From: Anisus vortex
Taxonomy: Eukaryota > Mollusca > Gastropoda > Planorbidae
Direction: 5' to 3'
Length of the DNA: 64,000 nucleotides
NCBI GenBank assembly: GCA_949126835.1
Contig: OX421500.1
Span: 16,002,181-16,066,180, forward strand
Shown: piece after piece, positions 49,837-57,844 of the stretch
How the letters are laid out: each line of letters starts with the position of its first letter
Numbering within the stretch: position 1 is the first letter of the stretch
Made by a program: the position numbers and the translations under genes
Notes under the pieces: generated by a model
Seen by the model: only the letters and a program-made list of their open reading frames with translations
What the model was told of the DNA's origin: nothing
Databases searched by the model: none

Positions 49837-52800
49837 ACTGGTTCGTGCTTCATGGAAGGGAAATAGAGTTGTTTGGGAAAATTTCACCAGTTTATCTAAC
49901 CCTCCCTCTCTCTCTCTCTTTCTCTCTCCAGTTTCCACTTGAAAAGGTTTGGGTTTGTTCTTAGCCTATATATATTCAATACAAAATATAAATAAGTAGA
50001 TCTATAGGGCATACTCAAGGGCGTCGGTAGATTACTTTAAAAAAAAATTCAATAAAAAGAAGGTGGAGGGGCGGCAAGGATTGCAAAAACATTTTCCGAA
50101 AATATTAGTAAGTGAATATCAGCTCTCCCCCCCCACCCCCCCACCCCCCCCCCCACACACACTTCCCATTTCCCCCATACGAACACAGACATTACATATT
50201 ATTAGTAAACATTGGCTCAAATTAGGCCTGCGGGTTAAGGTGGGGCTGTAAAAGGGGGATGGGTGTGTACATGTAAGTATAGCCTATTTACGTGCATCAA
50301 AAAAAAATCCACACTACTGATTTGATGGTAATTTACTTTTAACGTTTAAATGCCTTATCGTTCATCTACATACTCTCGACATACTAACGAACGAAAATTC
50401 TAGTTAAGAAATACAACCAAATAAAGTAATAAATTTGACCCCTGAGAAAGTCTTAGAGTAATAAACAAAAACAACTGTTCTTTTATTTATTTTGTAAAGA
50501 TGTTGTATTTTTTTCTCCAAAAGCCTTTTGTTAATATAAAAACTGTTATTTGTAAAGCTGAGCCGTACCAACTTCTCTCCAAGACGAAAGTCTGCAGTAA
50601 AAGAACTGTAATCGAATCACTGCCCACCTCAACTAGATGTCTATACTATAATACACTAAAGACAAGCTCTGCACTTGCACATGTATCAAACATTCACACA
50701 CAAACACACACGTTCTGGCAGATCGTTCTGAACTGTCAATTTTAGTTTCATTGATTACTGCACTTGGAAAGTGGGCGGGGAGGGGTATTATTAACGAGTA
50801 AGCAGAAGAACATAAAAAAATACAACGTCTAATTATATTGCACAAGTAAGGAATTTGTAACAAAAACTTTAGCCGTTCACCCAAAATAATAGGCCAAAAG
50901 CTGAAGCCAACATGCAGGTCCAACATACATCATATTTTACAATATTTTTAATGTAATAAAGATAAAGGAAAAGACTGATAGGAAATCGTGTAGCCTAAGG
51001 AGTTAGTGGCGCAATTTAAATTTGTTTTATCGCATTCTGGATCAAATGCTAAAAAATAAACTATCCCCCGTGTGACGTCATTTTCGGATAATTTCATAGA
51101 TATAAAAATATATCACAATTAGTGGGGGGGGGGGAGGAGGAAAGGGTGTATTGTTAGTTTGCAACTTTTTATTGAAAGTAAAACAGTTCTGATTAACACA
51201 AGTGGATGTTCATATTTTGGTTTTAAAGGGAAATAATTCAAATTTAAAATGAGAAGACAGTAGGACTATGTCCGGACATTAATGGAATACTGTTTCAATT
51301 ACTTGCGATATAAGGCATAGCAAATAACATCCCCCCAAAAATTACAACTATCTAGTCTATGACTCATTCAAGAAATGGATCCGACCGTCGGATGCAACAA
51401 TAAAAGGGCCTGCACTCGAATCTTGGTATATAAATACAAGTTAATGCTCTCCCTTCTAGCAGACGTGCAGGTGGCGCGCACAGCGGCATATTATTCTGAT
51501 TTAGCTCCCTTTCCCTCAGCGCGATTCCAGGGGATGCAATTCCAGCTTACCATTACCTAAAATGTTCAGCTTATCATTGGTTCCCTGTGGGCCTACGTTT
51601 CCAAACTTTACTAGTCTAACAATAAGCACAACCGTGAGCATCCGCGTGGGAGGTTAGGACAGAACTGTTGTTTTGTTTTGGTTTGTTTGTTGTTGTTTAT
51701 GTTGTTGTTTTTTTGTTTTTGCTTTTAGGCTCAGTCGGGGGGGGGGGGGGAGGGAGCTAATCCATGTTCTGTTTTCATTTTTTTAGCCAGCCTAATAGTG
51801 GCGTTGCTTCTCGGATCGCCCTACCAAAAGTATAGGGTTCAAAACCTGGTAAAGGCTAGGATTTGTTGCCATGTTCTGGAAGGTGTCTCTGAGTCTATAC
51901 TAACCTCTGACCCCCTGACCCTGCCTAACAGTAGCTGGAGAAACATAAGGGCATAATCTAATAAAGATTTTGTTTAAAAATTACTTATAATTATGCACAA
52001 AATTACATAATTACTTCTATGCACACAACTTTAAAGTTTGTCATAAAGTAAACTTGTGGCTGACTTTGATTTAACAATAACAGACTGTGGTCGACAAAGT
52101 TGTTGCTTATAACTGACCTTCATCACCAGCAGACTGTTGCCATTTTATTAACAACAATACAATTGAATATCAGCCTTTATGAGGCCAGACTATTTCGAAA
52201 CATTCACTGGTAACATTCTTAATCCGTATATAGTTATTCGTCTATAAGCCTGCATAACCGTACAGATCAAAGTAACAATAGCCCTGATTGGTATGCATGA
52301 CTTAAATTCTACATCGAACGATTTAACCTAATTCATTGATAAGCTGATTGTGAAAATGTGTAATAAGCTTTAAAGCTTGTATTTAGTTTTTCTTAAAACT
52401 GTAATATAATTAGCATTACAAACAATGGGCAGGATACAGTATACATATCCAATCTTCTATGTCCTAATAGTATGCATTAATGTATGTCGTATGCTACATA
52501 CTACACACTTTTAACTTTGCTCTATATTACTATGTAATGTTTATCCCATTGAACAATTTGTAGTTCTCCATGTATCACAATAAACTCTCCAACTATTAGA
52601 AACTTTTTTTTTTTATTAAAAGCTAATCTTCGAAAGATGGGGAAAGAGTTTATGTGTGCAGATGCACATTCAGTTTCTAATTCATTGTTACTGGATTGTG
52701 AAGGGGCCCTGAAAGAAGTAGGTCTTTGACCCGTTCTAGTCAGCTATCTTGTGTATGCTTTAGTATTATCATAACCATCGTATTAGACACAGCACATCTT

Positions 52801-53596
52801 GCGGCCTTAATGTTAAGATGCACTCGAGTCTAAGCCTTGTTAATGTCATCTGTATTCGTTACGACACTAAAGTTAAGGTTTTGTCAAAAGCATGTAGCCT
52901 ATACTTTAGTTCTATGCAATGTAAATTATTCCACTCATCCTTAGCATTTCGTGATCCCCCCCCCCCGGACCCAAAAATGCGTTGATTTGCTATATTTTGT
53001 TTAGCCCAAACTATATTGGTTTCCAAATTTAAGCTATTTCACTATTTAGTAAGCTTATTAGTAACATACTCTAAACTAAATTACGATTATGCGCCATATC
53101 TCTTTAACAATGGATATGATAGTCATATAAAAACATTTTTCGAAAGGTATTATGCATTCTGTTTAATTTGGAATTATTTAAAGTGGTCACAAAACGTTAA
53201 CATGCTGTTTTTCACTAAAACAGATTAAAAAAAACGGGTTGCAAACTACATGGCGCATGGCCAGTAGCCTATATAGGGCCTACAAATCTATATAGGCCTA
53301 CTATTTACCTCAAAATGAGTTCAGTTGGCAGAACATCTTTTTTTTATATTTTGTAAGTTTCACTAAGGTTGGCAATATAAATAGGCCTATATAATAAAAA
53401 AACAGGCATGCCGCTGAGTAAGTCAAGTAAAACTAGATTAAGACGAAATTCACTAATAAATGGGAAAATAACGGGTTTTCCCGATTAGTCACTGACGTAT
53501 ATAAAGCTATAATTTTAAAAAAAAATAACAGGACTTACCATCAGCTCTGATGAGCACCAGGAGCGCCAAGACAAATATTAAAGCTTCCTTCCACAT
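17964..53596 (-). CDS. Fibrillar procollagen alpha chain, complete gene of 45 coding exons
   Basis: Read exon by exon on the minus strand, with GT-AG borders throughout. The product is about 1,390 residues: signal peptide (exon 53539-53596), vWC domain (49528-49740), short N-propeptide/N-telopeptide (47790-47833, 46828-46911), a 1,011-residue Gly-X-Y helix in 35 exons (46134 down to 21124), C-telopeptide (20910-20993) and COLFI C-propeptide (20692 down to 17964). In animals such chains form secreted trimers that are trimmed and assembled into cross-linked extracellular fibrils. The vWC-type N-propeptide resembles clade A collagens (types I, II, III). Cross-link lysines are present in both telopeptides (GDKAG, GKGNDP) and at helix positions 84 and 927. 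Oddities: a Gly-to-Ala break in exon 31975-32244, no minor helix in the N-propeptide, C-propeptide cysteines C2 and C3 missing, and nearly every large intron holding a private minisatellite. The gene is convergent with the decarboxylase gene. Confidence 0.97.
19190..19345 (+). mobile_element. Diverged SINE copy in collagen intron
   Basis: Resembles the SINE at 9313-9581: a B-box-like GATTCAAGTC, a TTTTTTCCCAGGTCTGGAAG stretch, GGTAAAGGTGGCTCTGAGCA and CATGCTGGCAACCACA. It lies antisense to the collagen gene, between exons 18810-19004 and 19574-19648. Confidence 0.7.
20910..20993 (-). CDS. C-telopeptide / propeptide junction exon
   Basis: A 28-codon exon after the last Gly-X-Y exon. [12 protein letters not shown] aligns with the vertebrate telopeptide lysine and procollagen cleavage region (EKGPDP...MRADQ). 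The likely BMP1-type cut is before the Asp of YDQ; this is inferred from the alignment. Confidence 0.9.
21124..24286 (-). CDS. Triple-helix exons, C-terminal block
   Basis: Exons 24233-24286 (54 bp), 22395-22502 (108), 22169-22222 (54), 21967-22038 (72), 21460-21495 (36) and 21124-21168 (45). All are perfect Gly-X-Y and start with a whole Gly codon. The 108-bp exon holds GDKGWPG, aligning its lysine (helix position 927) with vertebrate K930, though the vertebrate KGHR has become KGWP. The last exon ends in GPPGPP. A LINE fragment sits in the intron between 22502 and 24233. Confidence 0.96.
22975..23880 (+). mobile_element. Non-LTR retrotransposon fragment in collagen intron
   Basis: Plus-strand RT C-terminal half. 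The frame 22980-23678 carries [40 protein letters not shown] and [13 protein letters not shown]. After a frameshift near 23580 it continues in the frame ending at 23844 ([20 protein letters not shown]). The 3' end has a short ATT repeat (about 23860-23875). It is 5'-truncated and inactive, and of a different family from the copy at 11.7-12.7 kb. Confidence 0.88.
24355..26040. repeat. 21/42-bp satellite array with open frames on both strands
   Basis: About 80 units of 21 bp in two alternating classes (ATATCTGGTATAAGCTACAC type and ATTTATGGTATGAACTACGC type), often as 42-bp pairs. The period is a multiple of three and lacks stops, so frames of 594 (plus) and 549 (minus) codons stay open; they encode only 7-residue repeats ([14 protein letters not shown]). 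It lies in the collagen intron between exons 24233-24286 and 26713-26874. There is no evidence of a gene. Confidence 0.95.
26535..26695. repeat. 13/14-bp tandem repeat near a collagen splice donor
   Basis: Units of AAAAGATCCATGTG and AAAAGATCCATTG, about eleven copies, ending about 20 bp from the exon edge at 26713. Confidence 0.88.
26713..32377 (-). CDS. Triple-helix exons, second block
   Basis: Exons 32324-32377 (54 bp), 31975-32244 (270), 31653-31706 (54), 30875-31036 (162), 29899-30006 (108), 29004-29111 (108), 27221-27328 (108) and 26713-26874 (162). All read Gly-X-Y except one triplet in the 270-bp exon (GQV ANK GDR). 270 equals five 54-bp units, as if introns had been lost. Polar charged triplets (GER, GDR, GEK) alternate with GPP runs as in other fibrillar collagens. 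Confidence 0.96.
26877..27165. repeat. 50-bp tandem repeat beside a collagen splice acceptor
   Basis: About five units containing AAATATAGGCAGACG, TTTTTAGAAAACACTGTGAG and GACACAGCATGGGA. The first unit starts right at the exon edge (26874). Confidence 0.9.
27365..28455. repeat. 32-bp minisatellite, about 33 copies
   Basis: Units of CTGAGCTCCCATCTACAACA plus ACAATATAACAG. Variants with GGGCTTCCAAC or GGACTTCTATC alternate in blocks, which implies that groups of units were duplicated together. It fills most of the intron between exons 27221-27328 and 29004-29111. Confidence 0.95.
28757..28952. mobile_element. Small hAT-like MITE relic
   Basis: The ends resemble each other in inverse orientation: GTCAGCAACCTTTTGATAA on the left, GGTTGCCAACCCCTG on the right. 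The interior has GTGCCA phrases on both sides. No clean target duplication was found. Confidence 0.5.
29455..29615. repeat. 38-bp tandem repeat, four copies
   Basis: Units of AAGTCTATTCCCAGAAACAA followed by TGATAAAATAAACACTGC, in the intron between exons 29004-29111 and 29899-30006. Confidence 0.93.
29634..29760. repeat. Copy of a dispersed repeat family
   Basis: Shares AATCAATAAAAGTTC, CAAGTGGCA, GGTTGCTTGAA and ACTTTTATGTCATT-type phrases with 30385-30480, and more distantly with 45650-45810. This suggests an unnamed SINE-like family. Confidence 0.55.
30085..30705. repeat. Two related 30-bp arrays
   Basis: Array 1 (about 30085-30310) has units around AAAATCAGTATATCACTGTC TTGGCAAGGG. Array 2 (about 30490-30705) has units around AAAATCAGTTTATCAGTGTC TCTACATGAG. 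They look like one ancestral array that diverged after a dispersed repeat (30385-30480) separated its halves. Open frames across them are artefacts of the 30-bp period. Confidence 0.9.
31230..31470. other. Higher-GC relic inside collagen intron, unidentified
   Basis: A GC-richer block (CAACGTCGCCCTCTGTGAGA, CCCCTCGAGTCATGGAGGGC) in an AT-rich intron. It looks like an old inserted repeat. No domain or terminal structure was recognised. Confidence 0.35.
31848..31973. repeat. 37-bp tandem repeat next to a splice donor
   Basis: About 3.5 units of ACTCTAGTGCGAATTCTTAA plus GTTTTAATAAAAGGTTT. The last copy runs into the donor of exon 31975-32244 (ATTCTTAC). Confidence 0.88.
32496..33170. repeat. 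39-bp minisatellite, about 17 copies
   Basis: Units of TTTACGGGCTACTTAACTGT plus TTCCCCCTTGGTCCAATGA. The period is 13 codons, which keeps a 245-codon frame open with a 13-residue repeat ([13 protein letters not shown]). There is no gene. Confidence 0.95.
33869..42837 (-). CDS. Triple-helix exons, third block
   Basis: Exons 42739-42837 (99 bp), 42476-42574 (99), 42161-42304 (144), 41954-42052 (99), 41432-41539 (108), 41194-41247 (54), 40496-40603 (108), 40103-40147 (45), 38797-38850 (54), 38471-38569 (99), 37270-37377 (108), 36846-36899 (54), 35339-35437 (99), 34073-34171 (99) and 33869-33922 (54). All are uninterrupted Gly-X-Y. The sizes match the 45/54/99/108 set of vertebrate fibrillar genes, except 144, which equals 45+99. 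Confidence 0.96.
34273..34538 (-). mobile_element. tRNA-derived SINE, minus orientation
   Basis: On the minus strand it has A-box-like TGGCTGAGCGGTA and B-box-like GGGTTCAAATCC, then GGAGGGTGTCCCTAAGTCTA and GTGCTGGCCACATAATA. It is the same family as 9313-9581 and the best-preserved tRNA-like head of the four copies. Confidence 0.88.
34600..35338. other. Collagen intron segment, unidentified higher-GC patch
   Basis: Contains GC-richer text near 35020-35190 (GGGGTAAGGGTGGGGGGAAG, CCTGGACACACAGGGCC) that may be an old repeat. No coding exon or element ends were recognised. Confidence 0.35.
35445..35570. repeat. 27/28-bp tandem repeat beside a splice acceptor
   Basis: About four units of AAATATTTTAGCATGTACAT plus GTCATTC, starting just past exon 35339-35437. 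Confidence 0.9.
35583..36680. mobile_element. 1.1-kb non-autonomous DNA transposon with ~30-bp TIRs
   Basis: The left end (TATATACTCGTGTATAAGTC, GCGCC) and right end (GTGCGACTTATACGCGAG, TATATACGGTA) are near-perfect inverted repeats. TATAAGTC...CACCCCTA phrases repeat just inside both ends. No transposase frame is present. I do not assign a superfamily, because target duplication length is unclear in the TA-rich flanks. Confidence 0.88.
37990..38350. repeat. Degenerate ~40-bp AT-rich repeats
   Basis: Repeated phrases AATTTACTATCATCAAAAAT, AAATTATTTCATCAATGT and similar, about eight diverged copies, in the intron before (minus sense after) exon 38471-38569. Confidence 0.8.
39008..39612. repeat. 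38-bp minisatellite, about 16 copies
   Basis: Nearly identical units of GTAAGCACACCAGGGTTGAC plus AACACAGTGATAAATGAA. All minus frames stay open, giving false frames of up to 243 codons. The high identity suggests recent expansion. Confidence 0.95.
39720..40055. repeat. 19-bp minisatellite, about 17 copies
   Basis: Units of TGTAGTAGCTAGTAGTTTA with GTT-to-GAT and TAG-to-CAG variants. It is in the same intron as the 38-bp array but unrelated to it. Confidence 0.93.
40855..40905. repeat. Short copy of dispersed family (GCAATAATCTTCT)
   Basis: AGGACGCAATAATCTTCTTT matches 61817-61840 and, more loosely, 45785-45805. It is part of an unnamed dispersed repeat. Confidence 0.5.
41615..41905. repeat. 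64-bp tandem repeat, about 4.5 copies
   Basis: Units containing TTACTCAGTACCACACATGC, AATTTTGTCAT and TATAAATCAACAATGTGTGG, filling the intron between exons 41432-41539 and 41954-42052. Confidence 0.92.
42903..43204. repeat. 30-bp minisatellite, 10 copies
   Basis: Units of ATTAAGTTTACATTGTTTAT plus TGCTGCATTG. The ten-codon period keeps frames open on both strands, including one that runs from the helix exon 42739-42837 into the array by chance. Confidence 0.95.
43205..43560. repeat. Diverged direct duplication, ~165 bp
   Basis: Two diverged copies share GGTTAACC, GCTTTGGAG/GACTTTGGAG, AAGGGTCCAT/AAGGGCCATA, GCCCATGTC and TGTCTTGATAGGG. GTCTTGATAGGGCCA phrases recur several times. Confidence 0.65.
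44035..46134 (-). CDS. Triple-helix exons, N-terminal block
   Basis: Exons 46090-46134 (45 bp), 45908-45961 (54), 45282-45335 (54), 45055-45108 (54), 44484-44537 (54) and 44035-44088 (54). The helix starts [21 protein letters not shown] at the end of exon 44484-44537 puts a lysine at helix position 84. This aligns with vertebrate K87 in KGHR and shows that the one-triplet shortfall (1,011 versus 1,014 residues) lies at the very start of the helix. Confidence 0.96.
44100..44445. repeat. ~118-bp diverged tandem repeat, three copies
   Basis: Each copy holds ACTTTCATTTAGCAGTTTCA-type text, a TAAAACAGCATTCATAAAA phrase and ATATCATA. It lies in the intron between exons 44035-44088 and 44484-44537. 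Confidence 0.75.
45650..45810. repeat. Copy of a dispersed SINE-like family
   Basis: GGTTGCCTGAATTATTCAGA, AAAACCAACC, CAAAATTCAAGACTTAAAT and GCAATAATCTTCTCT link it to copies at 29634-29760, 30385-30480 and 61688-61860. Confidence 0.55.
46310..46738. repeat. 47-bp minisatellite, about 9 copies
   Basis: Units of ACTCAAAGAAATAAAGAGAC, TTCAAGGTAAGCCCAACATG and GCTTGAG, in the intron between the N-telopeptide exon and the first helix exon. Confidence 0.94.
46828..47833 (-). CDS. N-propeptide end and N-telopeptide exons
   Basis: Exons 47790-47833 (44 bp) and 46828-46911 (84 bp). The first continues from the vWC domain ([15 protein letters not shown]). The second reads SDVQNQQ, then [17 protein letters not shown], directly before the helix. 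The lysine in GDKAG aligns with the N-telopeptide cross-link lysine (EKAGG in type II). No Gly-X-Y run occurs between the vWC domain and the telopeptide. The N-proteinase cut site is not obvious. Confidence 0.9.
49150..49395. repeat. TA, GA and GATA microsatellites
   Basis: TA runs (about 49157-49220), GA run (about 49220-49256) and GATA/GGTA runs (about 49315-49385), in the intron downstream of the vWC exon. Confidence 0.95.
49528..49740 (-). CDS. von Willebrand factor C domain exon
   Basis: A 213-bp exon encoding a complete vWC domain with ten cysteines, including CYKCRC and CCTRC. The start was fixed by phase: the signal exon leaves one base (G), so the acceptor after CCATGAAG gives GCA and then RTSQCTDP. 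In clade A procollagens this domain lies in the N-propeptide and binds growth factors such as BMPs in some members; binding is not shown here. Confidence 0.95.
49725..49910 (-). repeat. 107-bp duplication of the vWC exon's splice acceptor
   Basis: The exon start plus about 60 bp of upstream intron (from CACTGACTGGTTCGTG to CAGTTTATCTAACCCTCCC) is present twice, at 49725 and 49832, each followed by CT runs. The outer copy gives a second, upstream AG with only 16 exon-like bases, which then run into GA repeat. Confidence 0.92.
49911..53538 (-). other. Collagen intron 1, no further exon seen
   Basis: Long first intron with homopolymer C/G runs (near 50125-50155, 51124-51133, 51738-51751, 52957-52966) and one SINE. 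No extra N-propeptide exon was recognised, and the phase of the signal exon joins directly to the vWC exon. First introns of vertebrate collagen genes often hold enhancers; nothing specific can be claimed here. Confidence 0.6.
51786..51960 (+). mobile_element. Diverged SINE copy in collagen intron 1
   Basis: B-box-like GGGTTCAAAACC, then GGCTAGGATTTGTTGCCATG, GGAAGGTGTCTCTGAGTCTA and a CTGACCCTGCCTAACAGTAG tail. Same family as 34273-34538. Confidence 0.75.
53539..53596 (-). CDS. Signal-peptide exon and start codon
   Basis: Starts with ATG at 53594-53596 and reads [18 protein letters not shown], a typical secretory signal with a Lys/Glu start and a hydrophobic core. The donor is GATG|GTAAGT. 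It leaves one base of a codon that the vWC exon completes. Confidence 0.93.
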
Positions 53597-53894
53597 TGTT
53601 CCGACAACTGTGTCCCAACTCTGTGTATGTCACAGCTAGGGACGAAGTGTCCACTGCTTAGAATTCCCTGGACGGGGATAATAAGAAACCCAGGGGGTTT
53701 GCAGCTAGGATGTTATTTTTTCTTCGAATATGACTCAATATAATCCCTAAAAACTGGTCAGCCACCAGCTAACTAAAGTTAGACTGGTCGGACGTTTAAA
53801 TTTTTAGTAAATACAAAGTTTGGAACATTCGTTTGGCAAAGCAGTCAGACCGAGTTTAGTCTGCTGCACATCGCCGAACTCAACTGGTACCATT

Positions 53895-53972
53895 TCTATT
53901 TTATAGGGAGCCTGGAAGGGAGTAACCAATGAAAAAGTGTCTTGCAGAATGCTTTGAAATGGGTGGGCGGAG
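53895..53972 (-). promoter_or_regulatory. Putative collagen promoter: TATA, CCAAT and GC boxes
   Basis: A minus-strand TATA box (CTATAAAATAG) lies at about 53896-53906. Farther upstream are ATTGGTTAC at about 53923-53931 (CCAAT on the plus strand) and GGGCGG on the plus strand near 53965. Initiation would be expected near 53870, giving a 5' UTR of about 270 bases before the ATG at 53596. TATA and CCAAT boxes are usual for fibrillar collagen promoters. Confidence 0.6.
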
Positions 53973-56728
53973 CCAAGTCTAGATTGACAGCGGGAAATGA
54001 TGTGAAGTTTTAGGAAAAGAAAAACATTATAAAAAAAAAGAAATTCTCTTTTCCTAGTGCAAAAAAGAATATTAAGAAATATAAAAGCCAGTTAAAGTAG
54101 GTTGCCTGACTTTCAGAAGTAGAAGGAAAAAATATCAGGAGAGCAAACGGGATAGAAGAGAAAATTCCAAGAGGAAAGGGGGGAGGATAACTCCAGAAGC
54201 ACTGGCACAGGGGAAAAAAGGTAGGTTAGGGGGGTCAGCAGACGATGTTGTGGTATTGTTGAAACCTAAATACTCACTTCGTCTTAGTTAGCATTTTTTT
54301 CCCCCTCACCTTATCTTTTCTGTGCCCTGGATTTGAAAAAAAAATGGTCGTCCTCTTTTTTGTTTTCTTATTTCGTTTCTTTTTCTCACGGACATAACTT
54401 TTTTATTCTCCAGGAAACTTTTTAATATTTACATTGTTACACAAAGAAAACATTACCAGCTAAACATTACCCCAGTCCGCCCCCCTCCCTTTTTTTTTCT
54501 TCTTCTCCTTTTTTTAAATGTAATCTTACATAAACGCTAATAAGTTTGCTATTGTTTATTTCTAAATGGTAGACTATGTCTACAACTTCAAAGTACCCAT
54601 GCATTGTTTACATGTACGAAAAGACATTATAATAATATTAGGATTCGATGTAGCTGACAATTTAAGTAGGCTAAATGATAAATGAAATTACATTTATGAC
54701 TGTGTCTATTATACCCTCAATAAGCCTATTTAATGGTTTAGGTTTACACATAGACTAGTGTTTAGTGTATAAACAAGAAATTATGATTTGATAAAACGAT
54801 CAGATATCCAGTACCCCCCCCCTTTCCCCTATATATATATGTAATAAGTCTATTATAGTTACCTTTATCTAACTATCTACGGAAGTAAAGGAAACAACCC
54901 CACGGGTCTTACAACTTATACTCCGAGATATCTGGGACAAAGAGACAGGACCAGAAAGCTGGAAGAAAAGTATAATTGTAAAACTCCCCAAAAAAAGGCG
55001 ACCTTGGAGACTGCAACTATTGGCGAAAAATCACACAAATGTCCCTCTAGAGATATACTCACCTATCTAAATATCTACCATTCTATCAGTTTACCTATAT
55101 ATCTATTTACTTATCTGTCCAATAAATTTATCTCTCTTTCTAACTGTATTCTAGATTATATAAAATATAAATATATATCTTACAATCTAATCTACACATC
55201 TGTATGTCTGTCGACCTGTCAATAATTATAATTATTTGATTATCTGACCCTTCTGTCTATAAGAATGTCTTTGTGCGTGTCTTTTCTTATTCATGTATGT
55301 GCATGCTCTTTGTGCATTGCACTAAATTGATATACAATTATATTTACATTGAAAACGCAGCTACGCCATTCTACTTTCATTCTTCAACAGCGTTTTGTTT
55401 TTAAAATTAATAAGAAAGTATAATTTGGTAAAGCCCAGACTTAAAATATTAAATGTAGGCTACACAGTGTATCCATGTAGATTTAACATATTGGGCCACA
55501 ATTATATTTACAAAAAAGAAACTGTCTGTTGTTTTTGTTTTTCAAGCATATAAGGGTCAGTGAGTAAGCCTGAAAATTAAAGCGGAATGTTTTCTAAACA
55601 GCGCTGAAAATATGTTGTCATGGCAATGCTGTAACCTTATTCTGTCGACGCCAATTGAAATGGTTTTCCTTCAGGAAAGAAAGAAGACAAAGAAGATAGA
55701 CCGGCATAACGTTGGAGTGTCAAGGGTGGTTTTTTTTTTTACGCTTGCCAGGCCTGTGGTGAGTGTTCTATAAAACACACACTTCTTTGGGGTTTTCCCA
55801 TAATTTCAAGTTATTTTTTATGGGCGGGGTGGGGGGGGGGGGGGGGGTAGGTCAGCTCTAGTCATTAAGTAGATAAAGAGTTTAATTATAAAATATATTA
55901 TCTTAAATGTTATAGTTATAGTCTGTAAACTATTTCTTCGACTTGGCAAGTGGTGTATAGATAAAGTATGTTGCACAGATAGACATAGGTCTATATATCA
56001 GTCAGAGTGACAGAAAGCTAAATGGACAGATAGTTGGATACATGGACGGTTGAATGGATAAATAGATTGTTAGATAGATAAATAGATCGATGCATGGGTG
56101 GTTGTATAAATGGGTTGTTATATAGAAAACTAAACAAATATATAATTAGATCGATGGATAGATAGATGGGTGGATCGATAGAAAGATAGATAAACAGACG
56201 GACATAATAGGGTGATTATATGGTGTATGAATAGTGCGTGAAAGAGCCAAAGGACCCATATCTTAACTGAATAATCAAATATTAAAAAAAAATTGTATGA
56301 ATCATTTATAAAAAGATGCCACTCTTGGGTGCCAGCCAAAGTATAAAAAAAAATTGTATTGCTGTGGTAGAGTACAGAAGGCAAATAGTCTATGACATAA
56401 CAACACTATGATTCCTACAAAACAAAAGTTGGCATCCCCAAAGCCATTCCCCTAGCAATATTTCTACGGGTTCTTTCTTGGTGCCAGTCCTGAAGGGAAT
56501 CCATCAACAGAAATTCACATGTCAGCTTTAGAATGCATTCAAAATACATAAATGCATTATGGTTGCCACCGTAACAGTAAGATAATCCGCCACTGCATAT
56601 AAATATACAAAACAAGCAACAACATGGCTTCGTGTTAGAGCCACAAGTAGAATTAAAACAAAGTATCATTTACTTATTTATATAATATATAGACCAGCGA
56701 TATATTCATTATGTGCCTATATATAGCC

Positions 56729-56769
<41 letters not shown>

Positions 56770-57240
56770 ATATATATAAATATATATAATGAATTGGGGG
56801 GTTTATATAAAAAGAAGCAAAAGAAAAAGTCCAGCTTTTTTTATCACGATAAAAGGTTCTTTTCAAACTTTTTAGATGCAAAGTACTTATAAAAAGTAAA
56901 CAATGGGGTATCAAGGAATCTCCTGATTCCTAAGTGCTGATGAAGAAATAGAAAGAATAATTCAAAAGAAAAACAACTAACATTATGTTTGTATTTAAAT
57001 TTTTAACAAGTACAGAAGCCTGAACCACTTCTTAAATTTAGTCGCATCTATATTATATCAACTAAGACAAAGAGTCAGCAGTCACACTTAACGAATGTAA
57101 CCACAGTGACGTGGCAATGAGAGTGGAGAAGGGGCGCTTGTTGGGCAACACACAGGGTTGCATGGGCCTCGGGCATCAACCTGATTATTGTTTTTCCCCT
57201 TCAGAATATCAAAGCCACTTAAAGGTAGCATAAAGAAAGA
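53973..57240. other. Upstream intergenic DNA, no gene seen
   Basis: AT-rich DNA with poly-G/C runs (54815, 55826-55848), ATCT/GATA-like degenerate runs (55065-55260, 56030-56200) and TA microsatellites (about 56725-56790). No coding exon was recognised. Confidence 0.5.
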
Positions 57241-57261
57241 CTTGTTTCATTAAAATAACTA

Positions 57262-57805
57262 GTGACATGTTGTACGCTAGCTACAGGTAGCACGCTGGCT
57301 ACATGTTGTACGCTAGCTACGGGTTGCAAGCCAGTTACAGGTTGCACGCTAGCTACATGTTGTACGATAACTACAGGTTGTACGCTAGCTACAGGTTGCA
57401 CGCCAGCTACAGGTTGCACGCCAGCTACAGGTTGCACGCTAGCTACAGGTTACACGCTAGCTACAGGTTGCACGCTGGCTACATGTTGTACGCTAGTTAC
57501 AGGTTGCACGCAGCTACATGTTGTACGCTAGCTACAGGTAGAACGCTAGCTACAGGTTGCAAGCTAGCTACATGTTGCACGCTAGCTACATGTTGTACGC
57601 TAGCTACAGGTTGCACGCCAGCTACAGGTTGCACGCAAGCTACATGTTGCACGCTAGCTACAGGGTGCACGCCAGCTAAAGGTTGCACGCTAGCTACAGG
57701 TTGCACGCTGGCTACAGGTTGCACGCTAGCTACAGGTTGAACGCGAGCTACAGGTTGCACGCGAGCTACAGGTTGCACGATAGCTACAGGTTGCACGCTA
57801 TCTGG
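57262..57805. repeat. 18-bp minisatellite, about 30 copies
   Basis: Units of ACGCTAGCTACAGGTTGC with variants (ATGTTGT, CCAGCT). The six-codon period keeps frames open on both strands (VQPVAS-type and CTLATG-type peptides). It is not a gene. Confidence 0.95.
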
Positions 57806-57844
57806 TGTGTTGTTGGTTTTGTTGAGAAATGTGAGACCAAACAA

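Noticed and set aside
57219..57844. Several frames with VQPVAS or CTLATG repeats
   Set aside because: 18-bp minisatellite; all frames are open because of the period, and no start context or domain is present.
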